From NCBI GenBank assembly GCA_023422005.1, contig JAEZSC010000031.1, forward strand, positions 1 to 64,000: a stretch of 64,000 nt of DNA, in the 5' to 3' direction. Below the pieces are notes generated by a model. That model worked only from the letters and a program-made list of their open reading frames with translations. It searched no databases and was not told the DNA's origin. Of the stretch, positions 36,385-45,746 are shown piece after piece; within the stretch, counting starts at the first letter, position 1; every line of letters begins with the position of its first letter. The stretch is from Bacillota bacterium (lineage in GTDB: Bacteria > Bacillota > Clostridia > Christensenellales > UMGS416). Position numbers and translations under genes: made by a program.

Positions 36385-37829
36385 CTTTGCATCTCCTTAT
36401 CCGCCGTCTGCATGGGCAGCGTCACGGTAACCCTTGTGCCCGCGTCCTTTTTGCTCTCCAGCGTCAAGCCGTAATCACCGCCAAAGAGTATCTGTATCCT
36501 CTGGTGCACCGCCCGAAGGCCGAAGCCCTCCCGCTTGCCGTCGGTCAGCGAGGCCCTCATTTCCTCCAAACGCTCCGATGGTATGCCTGCGCCGTCATCC
36601 GCCACCTCCAACACCAGCCGCTCTTCCTGTATCGATCCGGTTACGCGAATGGAGCCCTTGCGCCGCTTGTTCTTGATGCCGTGGTACAGCGCGTTTTCCA
36701 CCAGCGGCTGCAGGGTGAGCTTGGGCAGGATATAGCCCTCCAGATTGGCCGGGATGTCGATGTGATACTCCATCAAATCCCGGTAACGCATCTGCTGGAT
36801 CTCCAGATAGCTGCGAATATGCTGTTCCTCTTCGGCAATGGTGATGATATTCTGCCCACGGCTCAGGGAGAAGCGGAAGAAGTTGGATAGGCTGCCAACC
36901 ATCTTCACCGCTTCGCCAATCTCCCGAGACTCAATCAGCCAAATGATGGTATCCAGCGTATTGTATAGAAAATGCGGGTTGATCTGGGCTTGCAGCAGCG
37001 CCAATTCGGTGCGTCTGCGCTGCTTCTCCTGCTCGGCATTCATCTCGATTTGCCCCTTCAACCGGCCCACCATGTTCTCTATGCCGTCGGACAACAGTTG
37101 AACCTCTTTCACATCCGCCTGTATCGGCTCGCAGACCAGCAGGCTGCCCTTGCCGATGGCCTCCAGCCGTTCGCAAATTCTGTCGATGGGCTCCACAAGC
37201 CTCCGGCTGAGCTTCCGGGACTGATACAAGAGAACATAGAGCAGCAGCAGCGACGCCACCGTCACCACCCCGATGATCACAATCATGTTGGAAATCATAG
37301 CCGATTGCAGCGAGTTCAGATGCGCCGCCTCATAGTACAGATAGGTGTACATGTACTTTTGTACCAAGTCGGTGAGGATATAGATGTTGTTTTCCAGCTG
37401 GTCCTCGCGAGAATCGTACTCCTTCGTATCGGCAATCTGCCGCATCTTTTCCTCCAGGTTGTGGCACAAGTTCAATACGCTGCTGATGGCCCGAAGGCTC
37501 TCGCGTTCCGTCGTCGTGTCAATCAGCTTTGTAGCGATGGCCTTGGCCGACTGCACCTCCTGGGTGGGCAGCCCCTCGGAATACTGGCTGTTGATGACGT
37601 AGTAATACATCTTCAAATCGACGTCATCCTTGAAGTTCTGATTGAAGTCTGAGGCCGTGGTGACATTGTTGAGTATGGCATGGTACTGCAGGGCATACAC
37701 AATGCTGATGGAGGCGATGACGATGATGACGATCATCGGAGGCAATGCCACATACAGTATCATCTTCCACAGCTTGCTCTGCAGCGTCATTTTTCCCAGG
37801 TTTGCCCACTTTTCCCTAATTGCGATCAC
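36381..37829 (-). CDS. Sensor histidine kinase, YesM/LytS-type
   Basis: A 482-residue kinase. Its N-terminal helix is at about residues 23-45, followed by a mainly helical extracytoplasmic domain to about residue 165, then a second helix (MISNMIVIIGVVTVASLLLL) and a HAMP-like linker. The His_kinase domain has QINPHFLYNTLDTIIWLIE (phosphorylated His) and the ATPase parts NALYHGIKNKRRKGS and DDGAGIPSERLEE. The start is GTG 37829, whose bases overlap the YesN stop (GTGA). Together with YesN and the binding protein it forms a sugar-sensing unit. Confidence 0.92.
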   Translation of the reverse strand: MIAIREKWANLGKMTLQSKLWKMILYVALPPMIVIIVIASISIVYALQYHAILNNVTTASDFNQNFKDDVDLKMYYYVINSQYSEGLPTQEVQSAKAIATKLIDTTTERESLRAISSVLNLCHNLEEKMRQIADTKEYDSREDQLENNIYILTDLVQKYMYTYLYYEAAHLNSLQSAMISNMIVIIGVVTVASLLLLYVLLYQSRKLSRRLVEPIDRICERLEAIGKGSLLVCEPIQADVKEVQLLSDGIENMVGRLKGQIEMNAEQEKQRRRTELALLQAQINPHFLYNTLDTIIWLIESREIGEAVKMVGSLSNFFRFSLSRGQNIITIAEEEQHIRSYLEIQQMRYRDLMEYHIDIPANLEGYILPKLTLQPLVENALYHGIKNKRRKGSIRVTGSIQEERLVLEVADDGAGIPSERLEEMRASLTDGKREGFGLRAVHQRIQILFGGDYGLTLESKKDAGTRVTVTLPMQTADKEMQR

Positions 37830-39436
37830 GGCATGTTACCCCTGCGATATTCGCTGGGCGTGCAGCCAGCTACTTTTTTGAAGACGAAGCTGAAGTAATG
37901 GGGATCCTTATATCCCACCGCGCCGGCGATTTCGTTGGAACGCTTGTCCGTATGCCGGAGCAACCGCTTGGCCTCGCCAATCCGTTTGCCCGTAAGGTAC
38001 TCCACGAATGTTTGACCGACTTCCTGGCTGAATATCGCCGAGAAATAGTTTGGGCTGATGTTCACATTTTTGGCGACCCTGTCCAGGGAGATGGACTCCT
38101 CCGGATAATGGGCATCGATGAACCCGATGGCTTTGCTCAACAGTTCCCGTTGCTGGCGTTTGCTTTCGCTGTCGCGCAATTCGATGGTTTGCTTGATGAC
38201 CTGGCAGGCATGCCTGTGGGCATCCTCAGGCGTGCAGGCAGCTTTGGGCCGCAGTTCCGCGGGCCAAAAACCATCCTTGCGGCAGCCGATGGAGTCTACA
38301 TATTCTGCCGCCACATAACATACCGTCATGGCCAAGTACCGGCAAAACAACGAAATGGGCACACCCTCGCCGACACCGCGCAGCAATTGGTCCACGAAAT
38401 GCTCCGTTTCTTCCTTGGCCCCTCCGCTCAAAAAGCCGCGGATGCGCTCGTGGTCCAGCTCTCCCTCATCTGCACCGGCAGCGGAAGCGCTTTTCTTCTG
38501 GAAACTGCCGATGCTGGCTTCGGAAAGCACATGCTCCTGAGGGCAGAGATAACGATAGGACAGAATGCGGTTGGCCTCGGCGAAACAGGCCGGAAGCGCG
38601 CCCAGGCGGGGCACAGGTGTGCCGCAGGCAATGTGCCAGTCCACATAGTTGCCGGCCAGTATGCAACGGTTGCGGATATTCTCCACACAATCCTGCATCA
38701 TCCGGGTGATATCCTCCCGTTGGCCCTTGATGAGAACCGCGTAAGAGGTGACATTCCACCGGAACAGGATCAACTCCGGGCGGCTGACGATGTACTTGGT
38801 CACCTTATCCTGCACCGCCGCCAGCACATCCGTATACCCTTCCGGAGTGCTGCCGTCGTATCCTGCGCTGCTCAGCGAAAAGAGCATCATATTGTAGAAT
38901 GGAGCGTTCACATCCACGCCCAAGGCCTGGGCTGTTTCGGTGATTTCGGACACGCTCATACCGCCGGTGACGATCCGTTCAAAGAACCGCCGCCGAGAGA
39001 ATGTCTCATACTCCTGGGCTTCCCGCTGGAACCTGGTCAGGTATTCCTGCTGCTGCAGTTCCGCTTCCATTTTCTTTTGCAATGTGCTCAGGGTTTCGGC
39101 GATCTTATCCTTTACGATGGGCTTGAGCAGATATTGCTCCACGCCCATGCGAATGGCCTGCTGGGCATAGGAAAAATCGTCATACCCGCTGATGATGATA
39201 ATTTTAGTTCTGGGCAGTTCCTTGCGCACCACTTCAACCAATGCAAGCCCATCCATGAAGGGCATGCGTATATCGGTGATCAAAAGGTCGGGTTGTATCT
39301 GGCGAATCAAGGGCAGTGCCAGTTCACCGTCCGGCGCATCCCCGGCATACGAAAATCCATATTGCTCCCAGAAGATGTTATTGCGTATGCCTTCGCGTAC
39401 GACGATTTCATCCTCAACAAGAAAGAGCTTGAACAT
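37826..39436 (-). CDS. Response regulator with AraC-type DNA-binding domain, YesN-type
   Basis: A 536-residue regulator. The receiver domain opens MFKLFLVEDEIVVREGIRNN, has the phosphoacceptor in LLITDIRMPFMDG and Lys in QYLLKPIVKD. A long linker domain spans about residues 130-425, and the C-terminal AraC pair of helix-turn-helix motifs is ISLDRVAKNVNISPNYFSA and NEIAGAVGYKDPHYFSFVFK. It most likely activates the adjacent sugar importer. First gene of the sensory operon, transcribed divergently from the DUF2975-like membrane protein. Confidence 0.93.
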   Translation of the reverse strand: MFKLFLVEDEIVVREGIRNNIFWEQYGFSYAGDAPDGELALPLIRQIQPDLLITDIRMPFMDGLALVEVVRKELPRTKIIIISGYDDFSYAQQAIRMGVEQYLLKPIVKDKIAETLSTLQKKMEAELQQQEYLTRFQREAQEYETFSRRRFFERIVTGGMSVSEITETAQALGVDVNAPFYNMMLFSLSSAGYDGSTPEGYTDVLAAVQDKVTKYIVSRPELILFRWNVTSYAVLIKGQREDITRMMQDCVENIRNRCILAGNYVDWHIACGTPVPRLGALPACFAEANRILSYRYLCPQEHVLSEASIGSFQKKSASAAGADEGELDHERIRGFLSGGAKEETEHFVDQLLRGVGEGVPISLFCRYLAMTVCYVAAEYVDSIGCRKDGFWPAELRPKAACTPEDAHRHACQVIKQTIELRDSESKRQQRELLSKAIGFIDAHYPEESISLDRVAKNVNISPNYFSAIFSQEVGQTFVEYLTGKRIGEAKRLLRHTDKRSNEIAGAVGYKDPHYFSFVFKKVAGCTPSEYRRGNMP

Positions 39437-39600
39437 CCTGGCTACCCCTTTTGATAGACTTGCCTATCTCTTTGCTGTGAGTACAAACCCCCTAATATTA
39501 TGTATCCCAATATGCGAATCAACAATAGAATATCTTATGATTTTGGTTCTTTTCTCAACGAGCATTGAGCCTAAATGTTTCAACAAAGAGGACACCTAAA

Positions 39601-39633
39601 ATTATTGACATACAATAATCCCCATGGTACACT
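39601..39633 (+). promoter_or_regulatory. Promoter and operator of the membrane protein/HTH genes
   Basis: TTGACA (39605-39610) and TACACT (39628-39633) are spaced by 17 bases. The -35 box lies inside the perfect inverted repeat ATTATTG-ACATA-CAATAAT (39601-39619). It is a good candidate operator for the small HTH protein encoded in the same operon. Confidence 0.65.
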
Positions 39634-39674
39634 TTGTAATAAATTATTGGAAAACGATAATTGGTGAGGTTTCT

Positions 39675-40703
39675 ATGAAACGCAGAACACTTTGGATGCT
39701 CCTTATACTCGAGGCAGGGGTATGCGTGCTGCTTCGCACGCACCAAGTGCCCATGACGATCGGTTCCACCTCCGTGCTGGCTTTTCCCTTTGAGCAGATT
39801 GGCCTGGGTTTGCGGGCGCTGTCCTTGTCCGGCGGGCTGGGCAATGTGGCCGCGTGCATACTCTATGCCGCCATCAGCCTGATTCCCGTGGCGGCTCTGG
39901 CTGTGCTCATGCTGCGGCGCAAGGCGCGGCCAGAGGATGGGCTGCTGGTGCTGCTGAGCGCGGCGCTGTTCGCGGTGCTCTATCTGATGGTCAACCCGGC
40001 CATCATCGGATCGCTGTTTGGTGCGTCTGCAGTGCCGTTGGTAGATCAGGTGATGCTGGGTGGCCTCGACCCCTCTCTGGGTGGCTCGGCAGCGCTTCCG
40101 GCAGGCAAGGCGATACTGGGCACCACGGTGTACTCGGTGCTGGTGGGCTACCTGGTGCTGCGGGTTCTGCGGCTGTTCTTCGCCGGCAGCACGGAGAAAT
40201 TGCAAAAGTACCTGGCCGCCTTGCTCTTCTGTATGAATCTGCTGTTCGTCTGGCTGGCCTTCGGTGTGGGCTTCAGCAAGATGATGGACTCCATACAGTC
40301 GCTTGGCGCGGGGAACACCGCCGGCGGGCAGCTGATGGGCATGAGCACCTTCGTTTTGGTGTTGCAGTTCCTCGTGGATGCCTTGCCGTATCTGCTGGAT
40401 GTGCTGGTGGTGTTTGCAGCCCTGCGGCTGCTGGACGAACTGAAGGTGGATCGCTATTCCCCTGAAAGCGTGGAGGCAGCCGGGCGGCTTTCCCGGCTGT
40501 GCGGCGGGGCGCTGGCAGCCACGACACTCACCAATATGGCATTCAACCTCCTGCAGCTGCTGGTCAAGAGGTCGGCACTGGTGATCAACAGCAGCGTGGA
40601 AATTCCGGTATTCTCCATTGTCTTTGTGCTGGCCGTGCTGCTGTTCGCCCGATTCATCGCCCAGAGCAAGCAGCTCAAAGACGACAACGAGCTGTTTATT
40701 TGA
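39675..40703 (+). CDS. DUF2975-like integral membrane protein
   Basis: A 342-residue membrane protein with about eight hydrophobic helices. The C-terminal half ends FIAQSKQLKDDNELFI, and the DRYSPESVEAAGRLSRLCGG loop recalls the regulatory loop of DUF2975 proteins. These are regularly encoded with a short YozG-type HTH protein, as here. TGGTGAGG precedes ATG 39675. No function is known; a role in envelope stress or antimicrobial response has been suggested for the pair by context only. Confidence 0.65.
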   Translation: MKRRTLWMLLILEAGVCVLLRTHQVPMTIGSTSVLAFPFEQIGLGLRALSLSGGLGNVAACILYAAISLIPVAALAVLMLRRKARPEDGLLVLLSAALFAVLYLMVNPAIIGSLFGASAVPLVDQVMLGGLDPSLGGSAALPAGKAILGTTVYSVLVGYLVLRVLRLFFAGSTEKLQKYLAALLFCMNLLFVWLAFGVGFSKMMDSIQSLGAGNTAGGQLMGMSTFVLVLQFLVDALPYLLDVLVVFAALRLLDELKVDRYSPESVEAAGRLSRLCGGALAATTLTNMAFNLLQLLVKRSALVINSSVEIPVFSIVFVLAVLLFARFIAQSKQLKDDNELFI

Positions 40704-40713
40704 GGGGTGCACG

Positions 40714-40941
40714 ATGGCCATACGAGTCCATCTGGAAGATGTACTGAAAGCCCGAGGAATGACCTCCAAAGAGCTGTGCGGTCTGGTGGGCATCACCGAG
40801 GCGAACCTATCCATACTGCGCAGCGGCAAGGCCAAGGGCGTGCGCTTCGGCACGATCAACAAGATATGCTGGCACCTGGGCTGTGATGTGGGAGATATCT
40901 TGAAATTTGATGGAAACCTGGAGGAAGACGATGAAGACTAG
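40714..40941 (+). CDS. Small Cro/CI-family HTH regulator (YozG-like)
   Basis: A 75-residue protein that is almost only a helix-turn-helix: VHLEDVLKARGMTSKELCGL, then VGITEANLSILRSGKAKGVR and NKICWHLGCDVGDILKF. YozG-type regulators look like this and accompany DUF2975 genes. GAGGGG stands 6 bases before ATG 40714, ten bases after the membrane-protein stop. It probably binds the palindrome over the -35 box at 39601 and controls its own operon. The stop overlaps the lipoprotein gene by 11 bp. Confidence 0.88.
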   Translation: MAIRVHLEDVLKARGMTSKELCGLVGITEANLSILRSGKAKGVRFGTINKICWHLGCDVGDILKFDGNLEEDDED

Positions 40942-41836
40942 AGCCAATCATGCCCTCTGCTGCCTGATCATTTTGCTGCTGGGCACTCTGTCCGGCTGCC
41001 AGCTGGCCCAAACGGACAAAGGCGCCGACGCGGCCCAGGACAGGTTGATCGGCGTGTTCGTCACCACCGGGCATCTAGACATGCAAGGGCGGCTGTACGC
41101 GACGCAGAAGAAAAGAACGGTAACCGACGAGACCGGTAAAACCATCGAGACCGATACGTATGCCTTTGAAGGCGTCACAGGGATGTTATACATCAATGCC
41201 ATTGTGCCCGCGACAGCAGCGATGGACAGCTACCATACCACGATAGCCGACGACGGGATCAGCGACAGAAAAACCAGCCTGGGCCTCGGGGATGTGGAAA
41301 ACTCTACAGTGCTGGACGGAACAATATACGCCTCCATGGGGCGCGGTGAGGTCATCTTCTACTTCAACCCGGTATATCAGGATGGCATTGGCAGGGTTTA
41401 TGCGACCGCCGGCACAGGCTTGTCTTCCGGCAATATGCAATCGGATGGGGCGCAGTTCTCCCAAACCATGAATGCCACCCAGACGGTGACGGAAAATGGA
41501 AAGGCGAAGAAGGACAGCATAACGATCAAGCTCAACATACAGATGATGAACCCACCCACGAAAGTCGCGATTCTGCGGATGGACGCCAACAACGCGGTGC
41601 TCTCCCGCGAGGAGTTCACCCCCAACGCGGTGCCAACGCAGATCACGCTGGAGCAAGCCACGGATTATATCGTCGTCGAGTCAACCCAAAGCAGCGCAGA
41701 TGGCACCGAAAAGGTCACGCGCAAGCTGGTGGGCAAGGACGCCACAGCGTTGGAGAGCTTCTGGTGCCGGGATGACGGCATTTGCATAAAACAGAGCACG
41801 CAGGTGTTGTGGCCCGATGCTCAGCCTCTATCGTGA
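40931..41836 (+). CDS. Putative lipoprotein of unknown function
   Basis: A 301-residue protein with a lipoprotein signal (helix LCCLIILLLGTLSGC, Cys at about residue 23). The mature part has YAFEGVTGMLYINAIVPAT, LGDVENSTVLDGTIYASMGR and IKLNIQMMNPPTKVAILRMD, mostly beta-strand. I recognise no family. GGAGGAAG precedes ATG 40931 inside the end of the HTH gene. It is the third gene of the DUF2975/HTH operon, so it is likely to work at the membrane with that protein. Confidence 0.75.
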   Translation: MKTRANHALCCLIILLLGTLSGCQLAQTDKGADAAQDRLIGVFVTTGHLDMQGRLYATQKKRTVTDETGKTIETDTYAFEGVTGMLYINAIVPATAAMDSYHTTIADDGISDRKTSLGLGDVENSTVLDGTIYASMGRGEVIFYFNPVYQDGIGRVYATAGTGLSSGNMQSDGAQFSQTMNATQTVTENGKAKKDSITIKLNIQMMNPPTKVAILRMDANNAVLSREEFTPNAVPTQITLEQATDYIVVESTQSSADGTEKVTRKLVGKDATALESFWCRDDGICIKQSTQVLWPDAQPLS

Positions 41837-41928
41837 GGACCGTCGGCAGCCAACCCTACGGAGATGGCGCCTCCTCCTTGTCGCGGGCAGAGTGGCTTCG
41901 CGGCACAGCGGCCGAGGCGACGGACTTC

Positions 41929-43671
41929 TTAGTCCAGGGCGCTCTGCAGCGCATAGAGCTGCGCATACTGCCCCGACTGACCAAGCAGCTCACGGTGGGT
42001 GCCGCTTTCAACAACCTGGCCGTTCTCCATGAATAGGATCCAGTCCGCGTTGACGATCGTCGAAAGGCGGTGGGCTACGATGATCGTCGTACGCCCCTTC
42101 ATCAGGCGGCCCAATGCGTCCGTGATGCGCTTTTCCGACGTGCTGTCCAGCGAAGCGGTCACCTCATCCAGCAGCAGCACCGGCGCGTTCTTGAGCATGG
42201 CTCTGGCGATGGCGATCCTTTGACGCTGCCCTCCGGACAGCTTCACGCCGTTTTCACCGACCGGTGTGTGATATCCCTGGGCCAACTCCTGCACAAAGCT
42301 ATCCACGTCAGCAGCCTTGGCGGCTTCAAGGACCTGTTGGTCAGAGGCTTCCAGGTTGCCCATGCGGATGTTCTCCAGTATAGACCCATCGAACAGCGGG
42401 CATTCCTGCGGCACATAGGCCGACAGGCCGCGCAACTGAGGCAGCTTCATATCCCGCACTTCCAGCCCGCCGATGGTCAGGCTGCCCGTGTAGCCGTCGA
42501 TACCCATCAACAGACGCAGCAGCGTGCTCTTACCGCTGCCGCTATAGCCGGCGATGCCGCAAGTCTGCCCGCTGGGCACAGCGAAGTTGACATCTCGGAG
42601 GGTTTCCTTCCCGTCGTCATAGCGGAAGCTCAGGGTCCTTGCCTCCACCGCAATATTTTCCAGTTGCACCGCCGTGCCATCGGATTGGGTATCTTCCTCC
42701 GCCTGATCCAGGATCTCCGATACACGGCGGGCGCCGGCAAGGCTTTCCTGCAGGTCGATGAGGATCCAGCCGATGCCGGCGATGGGCCCTACGACCGTCG
42801 CGCCCACCTGGATCAGCACAGGCAGCATTGCGATGCCTATATCCCCCTGGCTGTAGAGCACAAGACCCAGGCCGATGCTGCAGGCCGCCGTCAGGCCGGC
42901 GTTGACCTGATTGAGACCGTAATAAGTAGCCGAGAGGTTTAGCGCGGACATCGCCTTTGAAAACAGCTGCCGGCAGGAATCGGTGAAACGCTGCATGAGC
43001 CCCGTGTCCTCGCCGTAGATGCGAACCAGCTGAGAACCGGCCAGCAGATCGCTCATATAAGAAACCGTAGTCCCTCTTTGACTCTGCTTCGCGCGCCAGC
43101 GCGCTTCGCTCTTGTTCACAAGCGGCAGATTGATCGCCATCATCAGCAGCCCCACCCCGATCAACGCCAGCGCGATGCGCCAATCGATCAGCCACACGGT
43201 CACGATGCCCAACACCACAGAGATGGCCGAACCGGCCAGTGAGGACATCAAGTATTCCAAGGTATTGGCGCACAAGCTGGCGTCGCTGTCCAACCGGGAC
43301 AAGTTGTCGCCGGTATGGGCCTTGCTCGTTACGCGATAGGGAAGGTTGATCATGTGGGCGAATAACCTGCCCTTAAGCCGGTTGGTCGCCCGCAGCGTGG
43401 CATCCTTGAAAATATAGTTGCCTATGGCTCCCGCCACGAGGTTTAGCGCGATGAGCGCTGACCACTTCAACGCTTCGGACAGCACACCGCCATACTGACC
43501 CAGCTTTGCATACTGGATCATACCGCCCATGATAAGGCCGATCAGCAGAGAGTTAAAATAGTTCGACGCCGCGCCCAGAATCAAACCAGCTACATATTTG
43601 TTCTTCCACTGTGCAACATGAGCAAGGATGTTCCTCACGTACCGGTAATCCCGCCGGAAGCTCTTTATCAT
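41929..43671 (-). CDS. ABC exporter half-transporter (permease-ATPase fusion) 2
   Basis: A 580-residue half-transporter with a six-helix membrane domain (residues 1-310). The ATPase has Walker A GYSGSGKSTLLRLLMG, the QECPLFDGSILENIRMG Q-loop, signature LSGGQRQRIAIARAML and Walker B VLLLDEVTASLDSTSE. It overlaps its partner by ATGA, so the two form a heterodimeric exporter such as those for lipids, peptides or drugs. It sits 90 bp from the convergent lipoprotein gene. Confidence 0.93.
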   Translation of the reverse strand: MIKSFRRDYRYVRNILAHVAQWKNKYVAGLILGAASNYFNSLLIGLIMGGMIQYAKLGQYGGVLSEALKWSALIALNLVAGAIGNYIFKDATLRATNRLKGRLFAHMINLPYRVTSKAHTGDNLSRLDSDASLCANTLEYLMSSLAGSAISVVLGIVTVWLIDWRIALALIGVGLLMMAINLPLVNKSEARWRAKQSQRGTTVSYMSDLLAGSQLVRIYGEDTGLMQRFTDSCRQLFSKAMSALNLSATYYGLNQVNAGLTAACSIGLGLVLYSQGDIGIAMLPVLIQVGATVVGPIAGIGWILIDLQESLAGARRVSEILDQAEEDTQSDGTAVQLENIAVEARTLSFRYDDGKETLRDVNFAVPSGQTCGIAGYSGSGKSTLLRLLMGIDGYTGSLTIGGLEVRDMKLPQLRGLSAYVPQECPLFDGSILENIRMGNLEASDQQVLEAAKAADVDSFVQELAQGYHTPVGENGVKLSGGQRQRIAIARAMLKNAPVLLLDEVTASLDSTSEKRITDALGRLMKGRTTIIVAHRLSTIVNADWILFMENGQVVESGTHRELLGQSGQYAQLYALQSALD

Positions 43672-45401
43672 ATTGCGACACCATCCCTTTCCAGCATCTG
43701 CTGCTGATATAGGCTCCTGTACAGCGGACTCTCCCGAATCAGATGGTCATGGGTTCCCTGGGTGACGATGGCGCCGTCCTGGATCACGAGGATACGATCC
43801 GCATGGCGGATCGTGGACAGGCGATGGGCAACGACCAACGTCGTGCGGCCTTCCATGAGCCGCTCCATACTCTGCTGCACGATGCGCTCGGCGGCAGCGT
43901 CCAGCGCGGAGGTGGGCTCATCAAGCAGCAGCACCGGCGCATCCTTGAGCATCGCCCTGGCGATGCTCAGCCGCTGGCGCTCGCCACCGGATACTTGTAT
44001 GCCCCGCTCTCCTACCTGTGCATCCAGACCTCGCTCCGTCACAAAGGCCAATATTCCAGCCCGCTCACAGGCCAGCAGCAGTTGCTCGTCGGTGGCTTTG
44101 TTATTGGCGGCCAGCAGGTTGTCCCGGATGCTGCCGGGGAACAGGTAGCTATCCTGTGAGACCAGCGCCAATTGGCCGCGCAGCGGGCCCAGTGCCCAGG
44201 CATTCACAGCGCCGCCCATGACCCTCACCTCTCCGCTGTCCGCCTCCAGAAATCCGCAGATCAGCTTGAGTATCGTGCTTTTGCCGCAACCGCTTGCTCC
44301 CACCAGCGCCACGGTTTCGCCGCGACGCACATGGAACGAGATGCCCTTAAGAAGTGGCGGATTGTCCGGATAGCCGAACGTGACGTTTTCAAAGGCGATT
44401 ACGTCACCGCTGTCGTCTGGCTGGCTGAAAAGACCTCCCTGTTCCTCGGGCAGGTCCAGATAGTCATAGATGCGGGTGCAGGCGCCTAAGGCACGCTGAA
44501 CGATGGAAAAAACGTTGGGGACTTGCGTCAGCCAATAGACCAGCCCATAGCCTACCATCGTTAGCGACAGCAACTGCCCGGCACTCAGCGTGCCTTGTGC
44601 CACGCGCAACGCACCCAGCACCAGCATGACAACCATCGGCACCATACCCAGCGCTGTGCCGCCGGCATTCATCTGCACCGTGGCTCTCTGGGAACGCATA
44701 TCCGCCCGCATCGCCTCTTTCAGCGATATCTGATAGCGCTCATTGACGAACTTTTCCAAGCGGAAGGACTTGATGACGACCGGTGAACTCAATCCCTCCT
44801 GCGCCATCTGCTGAGCGCGGCCCAGTGCATTACGCTTGCTTTCCTCGTTTTTCCTGATCGGCTTGGTGATGCGCAGGCTGAAAGGCAGCACCAGCAAAGA
44901 CACGCCCATCAGGATCGCTGTCAGTGGAAGATCGATGATGACCATAAACCATGCAGTGCACAAAATAATCGTCGCCAATGTCGTGATCGTCGACAGCCCG
45001 GAGCCGGCAAAGCTGTAGATCGAGTTCAGCTCATCACCCAGATGGCTCATGATGTCACCGCTGCGCTGTTCCTCCAACGCGGGTATGGACAACCGCCTGG
45101 ACTTCTCCCCGATGCGGATGCGCAGCTTCATGTTGACCAGTTCGGACATGCGAAACTTCGTCAGCATGGAGATGGTGTGGAAGGGCGCCGCTGCCAGCGG
45201 CGCTGCGACCAGCAGCCATAGCTTACTCCAGAAGAGCCCACCGGAAGCGGCGTCCATAACCTGGCCGGTCAGAGCGCGCATCCAAATGTCCAGTACCAGA
45301 TAGGCGATTGTGGACAAAATGCTGCCCAGATACAGGGGCCACTCGTCCAATACCTCCGCCATTAAACGCCATAAGGGTCTGCGTTTCGCTTTTGTTTTCA
45401 T
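43668..45401 (-). CDS. ABC exporter half-transporter (permease-ATPase fusion) 1
   Basis: A 577-residue half-transporter. The membrane domain is followed by Walker A GASGCGKSTILKLICGF, Q-loop SQDSYLFPGSIRDNLLA, signature VSGGERQRLSIARAML and Walker B VLLLDEPTSALDAAAE. It is the leading gene of the exporter pair. GAGGTGAT precedes the ATG at 45401. Both ATPases have the Glu/Asp usual for hydrolysis (LLDEP here, LLDEV in the partner). Substrate unknown. Confidence 0.93.
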   Translation of the reverse strand: MKTKAKRRPLWRLMAEVLDEWPLYLGSILSTIAYLVLDIWMRALTGQVMDAASGGLFWSKLWLLVAAPLAAAPFHTISMLTKFRMSELVNMKLRIRIGEKSRRLSIPALEEQRSGDIMSHLGDELNSIYSFAGSGLSTITTLATIILCTAWFMVIIDLPLTAILMGVSLLVLPFSLRITKPIRKNEESKRNALGRAQQMAQEGLSSPVVIKSFRLEKFVNERYQISLKEAMRADMRSQRATVQMNAGGTALGMVPMVVMLVLGALRVAQGTLSAGQLLSLTMVGYGLVYWLTQVPNVFSIVQRALGACTRIYDYLDLPEEQGGLFSQPDDSGDVIAFENVTFGYPDNPPLLKGISFHVRRGETVALVGASGCGKSTILKLICGFLEADSGEVRVMGGAVNAWALGPLRGQLALVSQDSYLFPGSIRDNLLAANNKATDEQLLLACERAGILAFVTERGLDAQVGERGIQVSGGERQRLSIARAMLKDAPVLLLDEPTSALDAAAERIVQQSMERLMEGRTTLVVAHRLSTIRHADRILVIQDGAIVTQGTHDHLIRESPLYRSLYQQQMLERDGVAI

Positions 45402-45746
45402 CAGAAATCACCTCATGTCGGGTTAGGCTGTATAGCCATCGGCTCAACGCCTGCATCGGTGGCAACTTTATTATTGTGCTTGAAAATACATGTAAGAATA
45501 GCTCTTGCGGCTTATCCCAGGCTTAAAACGGTTTGTTCTGCTGGCTGAAATTTTTGAGCATAGTATCCTGGAAATTATTGCAGAAGAGTAGTATACAAAA
45601 AGAAAAAGAACATGTAAAGAAGGGATTTCTCATACCAAACCTTGCGCGGCGGTCGGTTTGGTGAAGACGTGACTGGCTAAGCCCAACGGATTGTTCCTAT
45701 TCATTTGTTTGAACGAGTTGGCTGGCCAATCTTCCGCATCGTAAAA
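45402..45746. other. Intergenic region with ABC exporter promoter
   Basis: No gene is supported in these 345 bases. On the minus strand TTTACA (45618-45613) and TATACT (45595-45590) are 17 bases apart, a good promoter for the exporter operon with a leader of about 180 bases. Nothing else is recognised. Confidence 0.6.
45590..45618 (-). promoter_or_regulatory. Promoter of the heterodimeric ABC exporter operon
   Basis: TTTACA-17-TATACT on the minus strand. The long leader (about 180 bases) before ATG 45401 could hold a regulatory structure, but none is obvious. Confidence 0.6.
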
